Shown piece after piece: positions 41,421 to 52,317 of a stretch of 64,000 nucleotides of DNA. A program made the position numbers and the translations under genes. The DNA is from Pseudomonas frederiksbergensis (GTDB lineage Bacteria; Pseudomonadota; Gammaproteobacteria; Pseudomonadales; Pseudomonadaceae). The stretch covers positions 62,001 to 126,000 of the forward strand of contig NZ_MOBP01000006.1 of the NCBI RefSeq assembly GCF_003732665.1. Direction: 5' to 3'. The notes beneath the pieces are model-generated. The model ran no database searches. It saw only the letters and a program-made list of their open reading frames with translations, and was not told the DNA's origin. Positions within the stretch are counted from its first letter, which is position 1. The number at the start of each line of letters is the position of its first letter.

Positions 41421-43526
41421 GTGAACCCGGTAATCAAAAAATTCCAGTTCGGTCAGTCGACCGTTACCCTCGAGACTGGCCGTATCGCCCGTCAGGCCTC
41501 CGGCGCAGTATTGGTCACTGTTGACGACGACGTCAGCGTATTGGTGACTGTCGTTGGTGCCAAGCAAGCCGATCCAGGCAAGGGCTTCTTCCCTCTGTCC
41601 GTTCACTACCAGGAAAAGACTTACGCTGCCGGTAAGATCCCTGGCGGTTTCTTCAAGCGTGAAGGCCGTCCTTCCGAGAAAGAAACCCTGACTTCCCGAC
41701 TGATCGACCGTCCGATCCGTCCGCTGTTCCCAGAAGGCTTCATGAACGAAGTGCAGGTTGTCTGCACCGTCGTTTCCACCAGCAAGAAAACCGATCCGGA
41801 CATCGCTGCGATGATCGGTACTTCGGCTGCCCTGGCCATCTCCGGCATTCCTTTCGATGGCCCGATCGGCTGTGCACGCGTTGCGTTCCACGAAAGCACC
41901 GGCTACCTGCTGAACCCGACTTACGAACAACAGAAAGCTTCGAGCCTGGACATGGTCGTTGCCGGTACGTCGGAAGCCGTGTTGATGGTTGAATCGGAAG
42001 CCAAAGAGCTGACTGAAGACCAGATGCTGGGCGCGGTACTGTTTGCTCACGACGAGTTCCAGGTTGTGATCAACGCCGTTAAAGAACTGGCCGCTGAAGC
42101 TGCCAAGCCAACCTGGACCTGGACTCCACAGCCAGAAGCCACCGCTCTGCTGGGCGCTATCCGTGCCGAGTTCGGCGACGCGATCTCCCAGGCTTACACC
42201 ATCACCATCAAGGCCGACCGTTACGCTCGCCTGGGTGAGTTGAAAGACCAGGTAGTTGCCAAGCTGTCCGGTGAAGAAGGCCAGCCTTCTTCCAGCGAAG
42301 TCAAAGCAGCATTCGGCGAAATCGAATACCGCACCGTTCGCGAAAACATCGTAAACGGCAAGCCACGTATCGACGGTCGCGACACCAAGACCGTACGCCC
42401 TCTGAACATCGAAGTCGGTGTTCTGCCCAAGACCCACGGTTCGGCTCTGTTCACCCGTGGCGAAACCCAGGCTCTGGTCGTTGCAACACTGGGCACCGCC
42501 CGTGACGCACAACTGCTGGACACCCTGGAAGGCGAGAAAAAAGACCCGTTCATGCTGCACTACAACTTCCCTCCGTTCTCGGTAGGCGAGTGTGGCCGCA
42601 TGGGTGGCGCTGGTCGTCGCGAAATCGGTCACGGCCGTCTGGCCCGTCGTTCGATTGCAGCCATGCTGCCGGCTGCCGACGTGTTCCCGTACACCATCCG
42701 TGTTGTGTCGGAAATCACCGAGTCCAACGGTTCGAGCTCCATGGCTTCGGTCTGCGGCGCTTCCCTGGCCCTGATGGACGCTGGCGTTCCGATGAAGGCA
42801 CCGGTTGCCGGTATCGCCATGGGTCTGGTTAAAGAAGGCGAGAAGTTCGCCATCCTGACCGACATCCTGGGTGACGAAGACCACCTCGGCGACATGGACT
42901 TCAAAGTAGCCGGTACTGCCAAAGGTGTTACCGCGCTGCAGATGGACATCAAGATCAAAGGCATCACCGAAGAAATCATGGAAATCGCTCTGGGCCAAGC
43001 CCTGGAAGCGCGCCTGAACATCCTCGGTCAGATGAACCAGATCATTGGTCAGTCCCGCACCGAGCTGTCGGAAAATGCTCCGACCATGATCGCGATGAAA
43101 ATCGACACCGACAAAATCCGTGATGTCATCGGTAAAGGCGGCGCGACCATTCGTGCGATCTGTGAAGAGACCAAGGCTTCGATCGACATCGAAGACGATG
43201 GCTCGATCAAGATCTTCGGCGAAACCAAGGAAGCGGCTGAAGCAGCACGTCAGCGCGTTCTGGGCATCACCGCAGAAGCTGAAATCGGCAAGATCTACGT
43301 CGGTAAGGTTGAGCGCATCGTCGACTTCGGCGCATTCGTCAACATCCTGCCTGGCAAGGACGGTCTGGTTCACATCTCCATGTTGAGCGACGCTCGCGTT
43401 GAGAAAGTGACCGACATCCTGAAAGAAGGCCAGGAAGTGGAAGTTCTGGTACTGGACGTGGACAACCGCGGCCGTATCAAGCTGTCCATCAAAGACGTAG
43501 CAGCAGCCAAGGCGTCGGGCGTTTAA
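41421..43526 (+). CDS. pnp: Polyribonucleotide nucleotidyltransferase (PNPase)
   Basis: 701 residues. 3'-5' phosphorolytic exoribonuclease of the degradosome. Two RNase PH-like domains (about 1-230 and 310-540; [23 protein letters not shown]), then KH (about 555-615; [15 protein letters not shown]) and S1 (about 620-690; [26 protein letters not shown]). GTG start at 41421 with GTAGGA upstream. The 194-bp gap after rpsO contains short stem-loops (GCGGG/CCCGC at 41267-41279 and GGCT/AGCC at 41292-41302), compatible with the RNase III-processed leader known for E. coli pnp. Ends at a strong terminator. Confidence 0.98.
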   Translation: MNPVIKKFQFGQSTVTLETGRIARQASGAVLVTVDDDVSVLVTVVGAKQADPGKGFFPLSVHYQEKTYAAGKIPGGFFKREGRPSEKETLTSRLIDRPIRPLFPEGFMNEVQVVCTVVSTSKKTDPDIAAMIGTSAALAISGIPFDGPIGCARVAFHESTGYLLNPTYEQQKASSLDMVVAGTSEAVLMVESEAKELTEDQMLGAVLFAHDEFQVVINAVKELAAEAAKPTWTWTPQPEATALLGAIRAEFGDAISQAYTITIKADRYARLGELKDQVVAKLSGEEGQPSSSEVKAAFGEIEYRTVRENIVNGKPRIDGRDTKTVRPLNIEVGVLPKTHGSALFTRGETQALVVATLGTARDAQLLDTLEGEKKDPFMLHYNFPPFSVGECGRMGGAGRREIGHGRLARRSIAAMLPAADVFPYTIRVVSEITESNGSSSMASVCGASLALMDAGVPMKAPVAGIAMGLVKEGEKFAILTDILGDEDHLGDMDFKVAGTAKGVTALQMDIKIKGITEEIMEIALGQALEARLNILGQMNQIIGQSRTELSENAPTMIAMKIDTDKIRDVIGKGGATIRAICEETKASIDIEDDGSIKIFGETKEAAEAARQRVLGITAEAEIGKIYVGKVERIVDFGAFVNILPGKDGLVHISMLSDARVEKVTDILKEGQEVEVLVLDVDNRGRIKLSIKDVAAAKASGV

Positions 43527-43555
43527 TCACCCTCGCTTGATTGCTTCAACGTTAT

Positions 43556-43593
43556 AAAAAAGGCCCCACAGTGAAAACTGCGGGGCCTTTTTT
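43556..43593 (+). terminator. Terminator of pnp
   Basis: AAGGCCCCACAGT-GAAA-ACTGCGGGGCCTT with one mismatch, preceded by A and followed by T runs, 30 bp after the pnp stop. Confidence 0.93.
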
Positions 43594-43659
43594 GTCTGCT
43601 GTAGACCGAAACGGACTTGCGGTTGCGCCTCGCGAAAGCTGTGCTAGGTTTAGCTCACC

Positions 43660-43735
43660 GCCCGTGTAGCTCAGTTGGTAGAGCAGCGCACTCGTAACGC
43701 GAAGGTCGCAGGTTCGACTCCTGTCTCGGGCACCA
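43660..43735 (+). tRNA. tRNA-Thr (anticodon CGT)
   Basis: 76 nt. Acceptor GCCCGTG/CTCGGGC, D-arm GCTC-AGTTGGTA-GAGC, anticodon loop CTCGTAA, T-arm GCAGGTTCGACTCCTGT, encoded CCA at 43733-43735. The anticodon stem has an A31-C39 mismatch. Ends 9 bp before the convergent coiled-coil gene stop. Confidence 0.95.
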
Positions 43736-43744
43736 TTGCCGCTG

Positions 43745-44293
43745 TTACTTCACTTTTCGGCTCAAGTCTTCGACCGTGCGTTTGAGCTGGTCGAGTTGAT
43801 TGTCCTGGTCGCTGACTTCCCGCTTCAGGTTGGACAGGTCGCTGGAGCTTGAGCTGGAACTCGACCCGGCGCTGCGCTTGAGGTCTTCCACCTGGCTGGC
43901 GAGTTTCTTCAGGTCTTTATCCTGTTCCTCGACGATACGCTTGAGGCTGGATATTTCATTGCTGCTGGAGCCGGAGCTGGTGCCGGTATTGCGTCTGAGT
44001 TCTTCGATGAGGCGCGCTTGATCGCTGATGGTGGTCTTCAGTTTGTCGATTTCAGCCGTATTGGTTTTAACCGTGCCTTGTAACTTTTCCAGCTCGCTGA
44101 TTTCCAGATTGGTTTTGACCAGTACGGTCTTGCCATAGGAAGTGTGGGTGGCAGTGAGCGTGTCGTTAAACGATGGGTTGTCGGAGCTGAGCTCGATAGC
44201 TTGAGCCGTACTGGCCAGTGCCAGGTTACCGAGCAGGAGGGCGGCCATGCCGGTTGCAAACAGGGTAGACGAAAGCTTTGGGAAATTGCGCAT
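43745..44293 (-). CDS. Exported coiled-coil protein with serine linkers
   Basis: 182 residues from the ATG at 44293; the longer frame lacks a credible start. Signal peptide about 1-32 (ending ASTAQA). A short variable part (about 33-65) is followed by three related heptad segments (LKTTISDQARLIEELRR; LKRIVEEQDKDLKKLASQVEDLKR; LKREVSDQDNQLDQLKRTVEDLSRKVK) separated by serine-rich linkers (GTSSGSSSN and GSSSSSSSSD). This suggests a periplasmic rod or trimer built by duplication of one helix unit. No lipobox and no known domain recognised. Ends 9 bp from tRNA-Thr. Function unknown. Confidence 0.78.
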   Translation of the reverse strand: MRNFPKLSSTLFATGMAALLLGNLALASTAQAIELSSDNPSFNDTLTATHTSYGKTVLVKTNLEISELEKLQGTVKTNTAEIDKLKTTISDQARLIEELRRNTGTSSGSSSNEISSLKRIVEEQDKDLKKLASQVEDLKRSAGSSSSSSSSDLSNLKREVSDQDNQLDQLKRTVEDLSRKVK

Positions 44294-44610
44294 CACCTGA
44301 ATTCCTTGTGAAGTGCCTATATGGCACATCGCTATGACTTCAGCTTCTGAAACATGTTCCTGAGGGCCGCACAAAATAAGCGTGGTCAGTGATGGCAGCC
44401 GTTTTTTTGTAGATTTGATGTAAACATGCATATAAATCGTCGGCCAAAGGTCCTATATTCGGAACTTGCATGAGCACCACCGAAGCAGTTTTCAGATGAT
44501 CCCGAATGGTTCTGAAGGCCAGATAAACCGGGCGTTACACGGTTTTTTGCGTCAGAGAGATCCTTGATGATCCAGATCCATCTTCCATTCCTAAGATCAG
44601 CGAGAACCCC
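44294..44610. other. 317-bp gap between the divergent coiled-coil gene and the next gene
   Basis: AT-richer than its surroundings (TTTTTTGTAGATTTGATG around 44402-44419), consistent with back-to-back promoters. No further gene, repeat or clear operator seen. Confidence 0.5.
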
Positions 44611-44916
44611 ATGACCGTTAAAGAATTGACCCAAGAAGCCAGACACGAAGAAGCGCTAAAAAAGTACTTGCTGGATTCGCCCCAGCTAGCCAGCGAGATC
44701 AAGGACCTGCCCGCCGATGATCAGAAAGACCAGATCCAGTGGGCGTTCGAGGATGAAGCGGAATCCCAGGGCTTGCAGCCTTGGGAGCTGACGCTCAAGT
44801 ACACATCGACTCCGGAAGAGTTCGAGGCGGCGCGCCTGGTTCTGCACAAGGAGGCGGCCGAAGTGTTGGGCGTCGAGTGGGAAGAGTACTGCGAGATGAA
44901 TAATCTGGTGGTCTGA
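44611..44916 (+). CDS. Small acidic hypothetical protein (possibly DUF6388)
   Basis: 101 residues, strongly acidic and helical (MTVKELTQEARHEEALKKYL; QIQWAFEDEAESQGLQPWEL; EVLGVEWEEYCEMNNLVV). No signal peptide or membrane segment, so cytoplasmic. It resembles short Pseudomonas proteins filed under DUF6388, but I recall that family only loosely. The AG-rich region GATCAGCGAGAA precedes the ATG. A REPIN follows 10 bp after its stop. No function can be proposed. Confidence 0.7.
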   Translation: MTVKELTQEARHEEALKKYLLDSPQLASEIKDLPADDQKDQIQWAFEDEAESQGLQPWELTLKYTSTPEEFEAARLVLHKEAAEVLGVEWEEYCEMNNLVV

Positions 44917-44926
44917 CACAAACACC

Positions 44927-45016
44927 TGTGGGAGCGGGCTTGCTCGCGAATGCGATCGGTCAGTCGACATTGATGTTGACTGACACACCGCTTTCGCGAG
45001 CAAGCCCGCTCCCACA
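44927..45016. repeat. REPIN-type inverted repeat
   Basis: Arms of 24 bases (44927-44950 and 44993-45016), GTGGGAGCGGGCTTGCTCGCGAA family, around a 42-base spacer, between convergent gene ends. Confidence 0.92.
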
Positions 45017-45024
45017 TTGTTTAA

Positions 45025-45873
45025 TCAGAGGCTGAGCCGCATCGACAGGTCCACGGCCTTCACATCCTTGGTCATCGCACCAATCGAGATGTAATCCACC
45101 CCGGTTTCGGCAATCGGCAGCAACGTGCTTTCGTTGATCCCGCCGCTGGCCTCCAGTTTTGCCTTGCCGCCGTTCAGGCGCACGGCTTCGCGCATGTCAT
45201 CCAGGCTCAGTTCGTCGAGCATGATGATGTCGGCGCCGGCCGCCAAGGCTTCCTTCAGTTCATCCAGGCTTTCCACTTCGATTTCCACCGGCTTGCCCGG
45301 GGCAATCTTGTGCGCAGCCTTGATCGCTTCGGGGATGCCGCCACAGGCCGCGATATGGTTTTCCTTGATCAGGAAGGCGTCATACAGGCCGATGCGGTGG
45401 TTATGGCAGCCGCCGCAGGTCACGGCGTACTTTTGCGCCAGGCGCAGCCCCGGCAGTGTCTTGCGGGTGTCCAGCAGCTTGACCTGAGTCTCGGCGACGA
45501 AATCCGCCAGGAACTGCGCGCGAGTCGCGACGCCGGAAAGCAGTTGCAGGAAATTCAATGCACAGCGCTCACCGCTCAGCAGCGAGCGTGCCGGGCCTTC
45601 CAGATGAAACAGCGCCTGATTGGGTTTCACCCGTTCGCCATCGCGCACTTGCCAATGCACCGCCACCCGTGGGTCCAGCTGCCGAAAGACGGCATCGACC
45701 CACGCGGTGCCGGCAATGACGGCCGCGTCGCGGGTGATGATAGTGGCTTTGGCCAGGCGTTCGGCCGGGATCAACTGCGCGGTGATGTCGCCGCTGCCGA
45801 TGTCTTCGAGCAACGCACGGCGCACGTTGGCTTCGATTTCGGCGGTCAAATCGGCGAGACGTAGATTCGGCAT
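45025..45873 (-). CDS. nadC: Nicotinate-nucleotide pyrophosphorylase (carboxylating)
   Basis: 282 residues. Converts quinolinate and PRPP to nicotinate mononucleotide in de novo NAD synthesis. Conserved [52 protein letters not shown], and the barrel end LEASGGI...[21 protein letters not shown]. The ATG at 45873 gives the family length; the frame continues upstream without similarity. Confidence 0.97.
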   Translation of the reverse strand: MPNLRLADLTAEIEANVRRALLEDIGSGDITAQLIPAERLAKATIITRDAAVIAGTAWVDAVFRQLDPRVAVHWQVRDGERVKPNQALFHLEGPARSLLSGERCALNFLQLLSGVATRAQFLADFVAETQVKLLDTRKTLPGLRLAQKYAVTCGGCHNHRIGLYDAFLIKENHIAACGGIPEAIKAAHKIAPGKPVEIEVESLDELKEALAAGADIIMLDELSLDDMREAVRLNGGKAKLEASGGINESTLLPIAETGVDYISIGAMTKDVKAVDLSMRLSL

Positions 45874-46205
45874 AACGGACTCCACAAACAAAGTGCCTCG
45901 ATTATAGGGCCATGGCGCGGACCAACCCAAGGCATGCCAGGCGCCCGTATCGCTCTGAAACCTGCATTTGGTCGATTGGCGTGAGCATTTGCGGCTAAGC
46001 GTGGGTCTGTCCTGTACGTCTATTTCCATGTAAGGCACAGAGTCTGCTGGCACAAGCGGCGAGTTTTGCAGATAATCCGCCTTGCATTTGACGTCATAGC
46101 TTTGACGTCCCTTTGGCTTCCCGATCATTGAACGACAACAAGTGTGCAGCGGGCGCAGTCGATTTTTCTTACCGAACCGAAGCATCACCGTTTCAGGAGG
46201 CTTGG
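45874..46205. other. 332-bp gap between divergent nadC and the DUF1631 gene
   Basis: Holds the promoters of both genes. A direct repeat TTTGACGTC occurs at 46087-46095 and again at 46101-46109, which could be a regulator site. Nothing else recognised. Confidence 0.45.
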
Positions 46206-48416
46206 ATGCACAACGACGGGAATGTAGTGCCTTTGCACAAGGCGGCTACCGACCAGGCGACCCACTCGCCGCTCGCCCGCCTGCCTGTGATTCTGCTTCA
46301 GGTTCGCGACAAAGCCGCGCAACAGCTGCGCCATGGTTTGCAGGAACTGTTCGATAACGCCGACGACACCCTGTTCGAAATGGCCGACCGCGCCCGTAAC
46401 GACGTCGAGCAAAACATCTTTTTCGAAGCCATGCGCGACCTGCGCCTCAAGCGCAAAAGTATTGAGCGCGGCTTTCTTGAGCAATTCTTCGAGGCGTTCA
46501 TCAGCCTCACCCAGTACGACGTCACGCAGTCCGCCTTACCCCAGGCCTTTGCCTTTGATACCAGCCAGGCGCTGCCCCAGGACGACCTGGAGCGCAACGT
46601 GGCGGTGGAGGCCATGGTCAGCAAGGTGCTGAACCGCGAAGGTTTCGCCCTCGACCAACTGACCACCCGGCTCAGCGTGCTGTTAGGCAAGGAACTGTTC
46701 GAACAGCACAACCCGCTGGGCCCGGCGATGCTGTGTGAGTATTTCCTTCAGGCCGGGCGCAACCTGGGCGTGGAGATCAAGGTCAAGCTGATCATTCTCA
46801 AGTTGTTCGAGCGCTACGTGCTCAGCAGCGCCGATCAGCTCTACAGCGAAGCCAATCAACTGTTGATCGCCACTGGCGTGCTGCCCGAACTCAAGCCGGC
46901 CCCGAGCCGGCGTGCCGCAGATCGTGCGGCCGCCAGTGCCCATGCCGAACCCGTCGAAACGACGCTCCGGCCCGGCAACACGCCAATTGATGACAGCGTG
47001 CAAGAGGTTTTCGCCGCGTTGCAGGAACTGCTGTTTCACGTGCGTGGCAGCGTTGCGCCAACCCTTGAAGCCAGCACCCCGACCCAGCCGATTTCCACCC
47101 GCGACCTGCTGCGCCTGCTTTCACACTTGCAGCAGTACGTGCCGGCCCTGGCGACTCAGGAGGACTTCGACCTGCGCAACCAGCTCGAACAACTGCTGAC
47201 CCGGGTCAGCGTCAAGAGCGGCAAGTCGCGGGTCGTTGGCGTGGCAGACGAAGACGTGATCAACCTGATCGCCATGCTCTTCGAATGCATCCTCGATGAC
47301 CGCAACCTGCCGGATTCCCTCAAGGCGCTGATCGGGCGTTTGCAGATTCCGATGCTGAAAATCGCCGTGCTCGACAAGAGCTTCTTCAGCCGCAGCAGCC
47401 ATCCGGCGCGGCGCCTGCTCAACGAAATCGCCGCCGCGGCCATGGGCTGGGGCGAGTGCGATGACCACGCACGCGACACGCTGTACCTGCGCATCGAACA
47501 AGTGGTGCAGCGGCTGTTGAACGATTTTGTCGATGACCCGGCGATTTTCTCCGAGTTGCTGGCAGACTTTCTCGCGTTCACCAGTGACGAGCGGCGCCGT
47601 AGCGACCTGCTGGAGCAGCGCACCCGGGATGCCGAAGAAGGCCGGGCCAAGACCGAACTGGCGCGGCAGCGGGTCGAGCAGGCGCTGAACGAGGCTTTGC
47701 TCGGCAAGCTGCTGCCTCAAGGGATGGTGGCGTTCGTCCAGGATGCCTGGAGCAAAGTGCTGTTGCTGACATGTCTCAAGCACGGCGATCAGTCCGCCGA
47801 ATGGCATGCCGACGTGCAGACCATGGCGCAATTGATCTGGAGCGTGCAGCGCCACGACGAAGCCGATGCGAGTCTGCGCCTGCTGTCGCTGGTGCCGGGG
47901 TTGCTCAAGTCCCTGCGCGATGGCCTGAGCAGCTCCGCGTTCGATCCGTTCGCCACCAGCGAGTTTTTCGCTGAACTGGAAGCCTTGCACGTTCAGTTAT
48001 TCGAGCGGCCAACCCCGGCGCTGGCGCCTTTGAGCGATGCGCCGGTGATGGTCGAAGTGGTCGAGGAAATTGTCCTGCGCAATGCCGATGAAGGCCCGGT
48101 GGAGACGGCCTCGGTGCGGTTGCCGGCGGATGATGTGGGCCTGCTCCAGGTCGATCAACTGTCCCTGGGTTGCTGGGTGGAATTTCAGGAAGATGAAGAA
48201 AACACCCTGCGCTGCAAGCTGGCGGCGATCATCGAAGCCACCGGCAAATACATCTTCGTCAACCGTACCGGCATGAAAGTACTGGAGCGCAGCCGCACTG
48301 GCCTGGCCCTGGAATTCCGCCGGGGCGCGGTACGTACGCTGGACGATACGTTGCTGTTTGATCGTGCCCTGGAATCGGTGATCGGCAACTTGCGGCGTCT
48401 CAATCACGCCAAGTGA
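46206..48416 (+). CDS. DUF1631 family protein
   Basis: 736 residues, cytoplasmic, no signal or membrane segments. Matches the long DUF1631 proteins of Pseudomonas: N-terminal [34 protein letters not shown], central helical region, C-terminal segment with [38 protein letters not shown] and [15 protein letters not shown]; the last part has a beta-rich PilZ-like look. AGGAGG precedes the ATG at 46206. It sits between nadC and ampD, the order known from P. aeruginosa. Biochemical role unknown. Confidence 0.88.
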   Translation: MHNDGNVVPLHKAATDQATHSPLARLPVILLQVRDKAAQQLRHGLQELFDNADDTLFEMADRARNDVEQNIFFEAMRDLRLKRKSIERGFLEQFFEAFISLTQYDVTQSALPQAFAFDTSQALPQDDLERNVAVEAMVSKVLNREGFALDQLTTRLSVLLGKELFEQHNPLGPAMLCEYFLQAGRNLGVEIKVKLIILKLFERYVLSSADQLYSEANQLLIATGVLPELKPAPSRRAADRAAASAHAEPVETTLRPGNTPIDDSVQEVFAALQELLFHVRGSVAPTLEASTPTQPISTRDLLRLLSHLQQYVPALATQEDFDLRNQLEQLLTRVSVKSGKSRVVGVADEDVINLIAMLFECILDDRNLPDSLKALIGRLQIPMLKIAVLDKSFFSRSSHPARRLLNEIAAAAMGWGECDDHARDTLYLRIEQVVQRLLNDFVDDPAIFSELLADFLAFTSDERRRSDLLEQRTRDAEEGRAKTELARQRVEQALNEALLGKLLPQGMVAFVQDAWSKVLLLTCLKHGDQSAEWHADVQTMAQLIWSVQRHDEADASLRLLSLVPGLLKSLRDGLSSSAFDPFATSEFFAELEALHVQLFERPTPALAPLSDAPVMVEVVEEIVLRNADEGPVETASVRLPADDVGLLQVDQLSLGCWVEFQEDEENTLRCKLAAIIEATGKYIFVNRTGMKVLERSRTGLALEFRRGAVRTLDDTLLFDRALESVIGNLRRLNHAK

Positions 48417-48480
48417 TCGCGCGCCGAGGGTCTATCGCGGCATACTGGTCGCCAACACGGTCGTCGTTGAAGGAACCTGT

Positions 48481-49041
48481 ATGCAGTTGGACCCCGCGAG
48501 CGGTTGGTGCCAGGGCGTGAATATATGCCCCTCGCCCAACTTCAATGCGCGCCCCTCAGATGAAATCTCCCTGCTGGTGATCCACAACATCAGCCTGCCA
48601 CCGGCTCAGTTCGCCACCGGCAAGGTGCAGGAATTTTTCCAGAATCGCCTGGATGTCACGGAGCATCCCTACTTTGAAGGGATCGCCGACCTGCGGGTGT
48701 CTGCGCATTTTCTGATCGAGCGTGACGGCACCGTCACTCAGTTTGTCTCCTGTCTTGAGCGTGCCTGGCATGCCGGCGTCTCGAGTTTCGAGGGGCGGGA
48801 AGTCTGCAATGATTTTTCCGTGGGCATCGAACTCGAGGGCACGGATGATCTGCCGTTCACTGACGCGCAATATCAGGCCTTGATCGCCCTGACCCGACAG
48901 CTGCAAAGCAGGTTCACCGGCATTACCGCACAGCGCATTTGCGGGCACAGCGACATCGCTCCTGGACGCAAGACCGATCCGGGGCCGAAGTTCGACTGGG
49001 CACGCTATCGCGCCGCTTTGGCTAAAGAGGAACAACAATGA
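48481..49041 (+). CDS. ampD: 1,6-anhydro-N-acetylmuramyl-L-alanine amidase AmpD
   Basis: 186 residues. Cytoplasmic zinc amidase that recycles peptidoglycan fragments and thereby keeps AmpR-controlled beta-lactamase low. Zinc ligands His35 (LLVIHNISLPP), a second His in GHSDIAPGRKTDPGPKFDW and the nearby Asp are present, with the conserved Glu in VGIELEGTDD. Its stop overlaps the ampE start by 4 bp. Loss of this gene is a common route to beta-lactam resistance in Pseudomonas. Confidence 0.97.
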   Translation: MQLDPASGWCQGVNICPSPNFNARPSDEISLLVIHNISLPPAQFATGKVQEFFQNRLDVTEHPYFEGIADLRVSAHFLIERDGTVTQFVSCLERAWHAGVSSFEGREVCNDFSVGIELEGTDDLPFTDAQYQALIALTRQLQSRFTGITAQRICGHSDIAPGRKTDPGPKFDWARYRAALAKEEQQ

Positions 49042-49874
49042 GTTTTCTGGTGTTGCTGTTGGCTGTCTGGATCGAGAAGTTCTCGGCCCTGCGCCATCGG
49101 GTTCAACGTGATGGTGGTTGGGTGCGCGAGCTGCACAAGCTTGAAGCCAGCCCTCGCCTGAAAGACCAGCCGTGGCTGGTGTTGCTGATTTTGGTGTTGT
49201 TGCCGGTGGCGTTGCTTGGTTTGCTCCTGGTAGTGCTGGAACCCGTGGCCTATGGCTTGCTCGCGCTGCCGGTGCACCTGTTGGTGGTGATTTACAGCCT
49301 GGGGCGCGGTGATCTGTTGGGCGAGCTCGGGCCGTTTCGCGATGCCTGGCGCCGGGAAGACCTGCAAGCTGCTGCCCACGTGGCCAATCGCGATCTGAAC
49401 ATTTGCGCCGAAAGTGGCGAGCAACTTCTGGAACGCGTGCAGGCCCATCTGTTGTGGCAGGCCTACCAGAGCTTCTTCGCGGTGATTTTCTGGTATTTCC
49501 TGCTGGGGCCGGTGGCGGCGCTGAGCTATCGCTTGCTCGCACTGGCCGAAGAGCATGGGCAGAACCCGGCGGTGGTCGAGCGCGCGGCACAACTGCGCCA
49601 CGCTTTCGATTGGGTGCCGGTGCGCTTGCTGGCGGCGAGTTTTGCCCTGGTCGGCAACTTTGTCGCGGTCGGTCGGGTGATGCTGCATGAGCTGCTGAAC
49701 TGGAACATCACGGCCGCGCAGTTGATCGAAAAGGTCGGGCTGGTGGCGGGTGAGATTCCGGCGCCAGTGGTGGGGCCGGATGGCATCAACAGTCTGGACC
49801 GCATCTGGGAACTGCTGCTGCGGGCGGCGGTGCTTTGGTATGCCGGGTTTGCGTTGTGGACTGTCCTGCCCTGA
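49038..49874 (+). CDS. ampE: Regulatory signalling modulator AmpE
   Basis: 278-residue inner-membrane protein with about four hydrophobic segments (about 48-75, 75-95, 140-165, 255-278). Conserved MSFLVLLLAVWIEKFSALRHRVQRDGGW, FWYFLLGPVAALSYRL, and DWVPVRLLAASFALVGNF. Overlaps ampD by 4 bp (ATGA). Function unclear; linked to ampC induction by its operon. Confidence 0.95.
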   Translation: MSFLVLLLAVWIEKFSALRHRVQRDGGWVRELHKLEASPRLKDQPWLVLLILVLLPVALLGLLLVVLEPVAYGLLALPVHLLVVIYSLGRGDLLGELGPFRDAWRREDLQAAAHVANRDLNICAESGEQLLERVQAHLLWQAYQSFFAVIFWYFLLGPVAALSYRLLALAEEHGQNPAVVERAAQLRHAFDWVPVRLLAASFALVGNFVAVGRVMLHELLNWNITAAQLIEKVGLVAGEIPAPVVGPDGINSLDRIWELLLRAAVLWYAGFALWTVLP

Positions 49875-49883
49875 CACCGGCCC

Positions 49884-50016
49884 TGTAGCAGCTGGCGAAG
49901 CCTGCGTTCGGCTGCGAAGCAGTCGCAAATTCAAGCACCACGGTGTGTCAGTCCCACCGCAAACGCAGGATTTACGACTGCTGCGCAGCCGAACGCAGGC
50001 TTCGCCAGCTGCTACA
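49884..50016. repeat. Long REP doublet, second family
   Basis: Two 42-base arms (49884-49925 and 49975-50016), beginning TGTAGCAGCTGGCGAAGCCT, complementary except for one base, around a 49-base spacer. It fills most of the 302-bp gap between ampE and the chemoreceptor; the remainder holds the chemoreceptor promoter region. Confidence 0.9.
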
Positions 50017-50176
50017 AAGTCGAACGCGTGGCTACGAAACTGCGCATCCTGCCGTTAACCTTAAGTTACAAAACCTCCCTCCGATTTGAGCTATACAGAG
50101 ATAGCGCCCAATAGTGGCTATCTGCTGTCTCTGCGCGCCTGCCAATAAAAATAAGAAATCCAAGGGAGACTTCACA

Positions 50177-52207
50177 GTGAAGAGCTTGCTCTATCCCGCT
50201 GTCGCGCTGATGAATCGCCTGAGCTTCGGCATGAAGTTCAGCCTGATCAGCGTGCTGTTCCTGGTGCCGATGCTGGTGACCAACTTCTACCTGGTGCGCG
50301 ATTCCTATCGTGAATTCCAGGGCACCCGAATCGAATTGCAAAGCCTCGACCTGCTGGGCAGCAGCCTGACCCTGCGCCGGGATCTGGAAACCCTCAACAA
50401 CCTGGTGCAGATCAACGTCACCCTCGGCCAGTCCGGCAAGGCGGGTAATGTCGAGACGAAGATCAGCGCGCTGGAGCAAAGTGTCCTGGCCCGCTTGCAA
50501 GGGCTGGCGGCGATGAGCAGCGATCCGGAGCAGATCAAGCTTTTCGATGGCAAGCGCGATGAAATGATCGCCGCGTTCAAGGCCCAGCAGGCGGAAAATT
50601 CCCTGCAAAGCAAAAGTGCGCTGATCGGCAAATTACTCGGCAATGCGCAGATTTTCAGCCAGATCATCAGCAGCCAGGCCGGTCTGAGTCGCGACAACCA
50701 AAGCGATATGCGCCAGCTCAGCGAACTGATCACCAACGTCACCCCGCCGGTTACGCAGATTCTCGGCGAAGGCCGGGCCATGGGTTCGCTGTCCCTGGGG
50801 CAGGGCTTTCTCAATTCGGCATCGAGTACGCGCTTCGACGAGTTGCTGGCACAGATCGAAAAGCTTCAGGCCGAATACGGTTTGAAGTTGCACGACGCGT
50901 TGGGCTCCAGCAAAGCCGCGAACGAAACCTTGGCCAGTCAGGCCGAAAGCAGCAAGGCTTCGCTGAAAAAGGCCAGCGAACTGTTCGAAGAGCAAGTGGT
51001 GATGGCCGACACCCTCGATGCGCCGTGGCAGGCCTTTTACGATCAGGTCACCGGCCTGATGGACCAGACCTACCAGCTCAATGAAGCCACCCTGACATTT
51101 CTCGGCACCCAGTTGCAGCAGCGGCTGGAGCAGAACCGCACGCACATGGTTCTGCAAGCCGTGGCGTTGTCGGTGGTGTTTGTGTTGATTTTCTACCTCT
51201 ACGGCGGCTTCTACGCCTCGACCCGCACCACCCTCAAGCGCTTGGGCGCGATGATGGATAAAGTGGCGGCCGGCGACATGACCGTGACCTTCAGCGCCAA
51301 CAGCCGCGATGAGTTGGGTGAATTGGGCGAGGTGTTCAATGGCACCGTGAAGAAGATCCATGACTTGATCGAGCGGGTCGGCCAGACCGTCGGTGAAGTC
51401 GAGCGCCAGGCCGGGCAAGTGGAGAACGTGTCTGCCCAGAGCAACCAGGCCGTGGCCGGGCAGCGCAGTCAGATCGAACAGGTCGCCACCGCCATGAACC
51501 AGATGTCCGCCACCTCCCTGGAAGTGGCGCGCAGTGCCGCCGCGGCGGTTAGCAGCGCCCACAGCGTCAACGAGGAAACCCTTAGCGGGCGCGGGTTGGT
51601 GGAGTCCCAGCAGGGCAGCATCGCCGCACTGGCGGGGGAAATTGATCAGTCGGTGCTGGTGATCAATCAATTGGCCAGCGACAGCCAGTCCATCAGCCGC
51701 GTGCTGGACGTGATCAAGAGCATCGCCGAACAGACCAACCTGCTGGCGCTCAATGCGGCCATCGAAGCGGCGCGGGCGGGGGAGCAGGGCCGTGGTTTTG
51801 CGGTGGTGGCGGACGAGGTTCGCACCTTGGCCAAGCGTACCCAGCAATCCACCGAAGAAATCGAGCAGATGATCGCCAAACTCCACAGCGGGGTAGGCGC
51901 GGCAGTGAAAGCCATGGGCGTCAGCCATCAAATGGCCAACGGCACGGTGGGGCAGTCGGAAAAGGTCCAGCAGGCCCTGGAAAATATCCTCGGCGCTGTG
52001 GGAATGATCGTCGACCAGAACCAGCAGATCGCCGCCGCCGTGGAACAACAAACCGCCGTGGCCCACGACATCGACCAGAACATCGTCGAAATCAATCGTG
52101 CCGGCGAACGCACGGCCGAAGGCGCGCACCAGACTGAAAATGCCAGCCGGGCGTTGTCGGCGCAGGTGGTGGAGTTGAAACAGTTGATTAGCGCGTTTCG
52201 GGTCTAA
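50177..52207 (+). CDS. Methyl-accepting chemotaxis protein
   Basis: 676 residues. First membrane segment about 22-42, a large periplasmic helical sensor region (about 45-340) of no recognised ligand family, second membrane segment about 340-360, HAMP (about 360-415), and a signalling domain with hairpin tip [19 protein letters not shown] and adaptation-region glutamates/glutamines. It starts with GTG at 50177 behind AAGGGAG. The position after ampDE is conserved in P. aeruginosa. The ligand cannot be guessed. Signals to CheA/CheW at the membrane. Confidence 0.95.
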   Translation: MKSLLYPAVALMNRLSFGMKFSLISVLFLVPMLVTNFYLVRDSYREFQGTRIELQSLDLLGSSLTLRRDLETLNNLVQINVTLGQSGKAGNVETKISALEQSVLARLQGLAAMSSDPEQIKLFDGKRDEMIAAFKAQQAENSLQSKSALIGKLLGNAQIFSQIISSQAGLSRDNQSDMRQLSELITNVTPPVTQILGEGRAMGSLSLGQGFLNSASSTRFDELLAQIEKLQAEYGLKLHDALGSSKAANETLASQAESSKASLKKASELFEEQVVMADTLDAPWQAFYDQVTGLMDQTYQLNEATLTFLGTQLQQRLEQNRTHMVLQAVALSVVFVLIFYLYGGFYASTRTTLKRLGAMMDKVAAGDMTVTFSANSRDELGELGEVFNGTVKKIHDLIERVGQTVGEVERQAGQVENVSAQSNQAVAGQRSQIEQVATAMNQMSATSLEVARSAAAAVSSAHSVNEETLSGRGLVESQQGSIAALAGEIDQSVLVINQLASDSQSISRVLDVIKSIAEQTNLLALNAAIEAARAGEQGRGFAVVADEVRTLAKRTQQSTEEIEQMIAKLHSGVGAAVKAMGVSHQMANGTVGQSEKVQQALENILGAVGMIVDQNQQIAAAVEQQTAVAHDIDQNIVEINRAGERTAEGAHQTENASRALSAQVVELKQLISAFRV

Positions 52208-52227
52208 GGGCAGAGCGCGAATCAAAA

Positions 52228-52317
52228 TGTGGGAGCGGGCTTGCTCGCGAAGGCGGTGTGTCAGGCGCCATTGATGTCATCTGAGACACCGCCTTCGCGA
52301 GCAAGCCCGCTCCCACA
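52228..52317. repeat. REPIN-type inverted repeat
   Basis: GTGGGAGCGGGCTTGCTCGCGAA arms at 52228-52260 and 52287-52317, perfectly paired over about 28 bases, 21 bp after the chemoreceptor stop. Confidence 0.92.
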
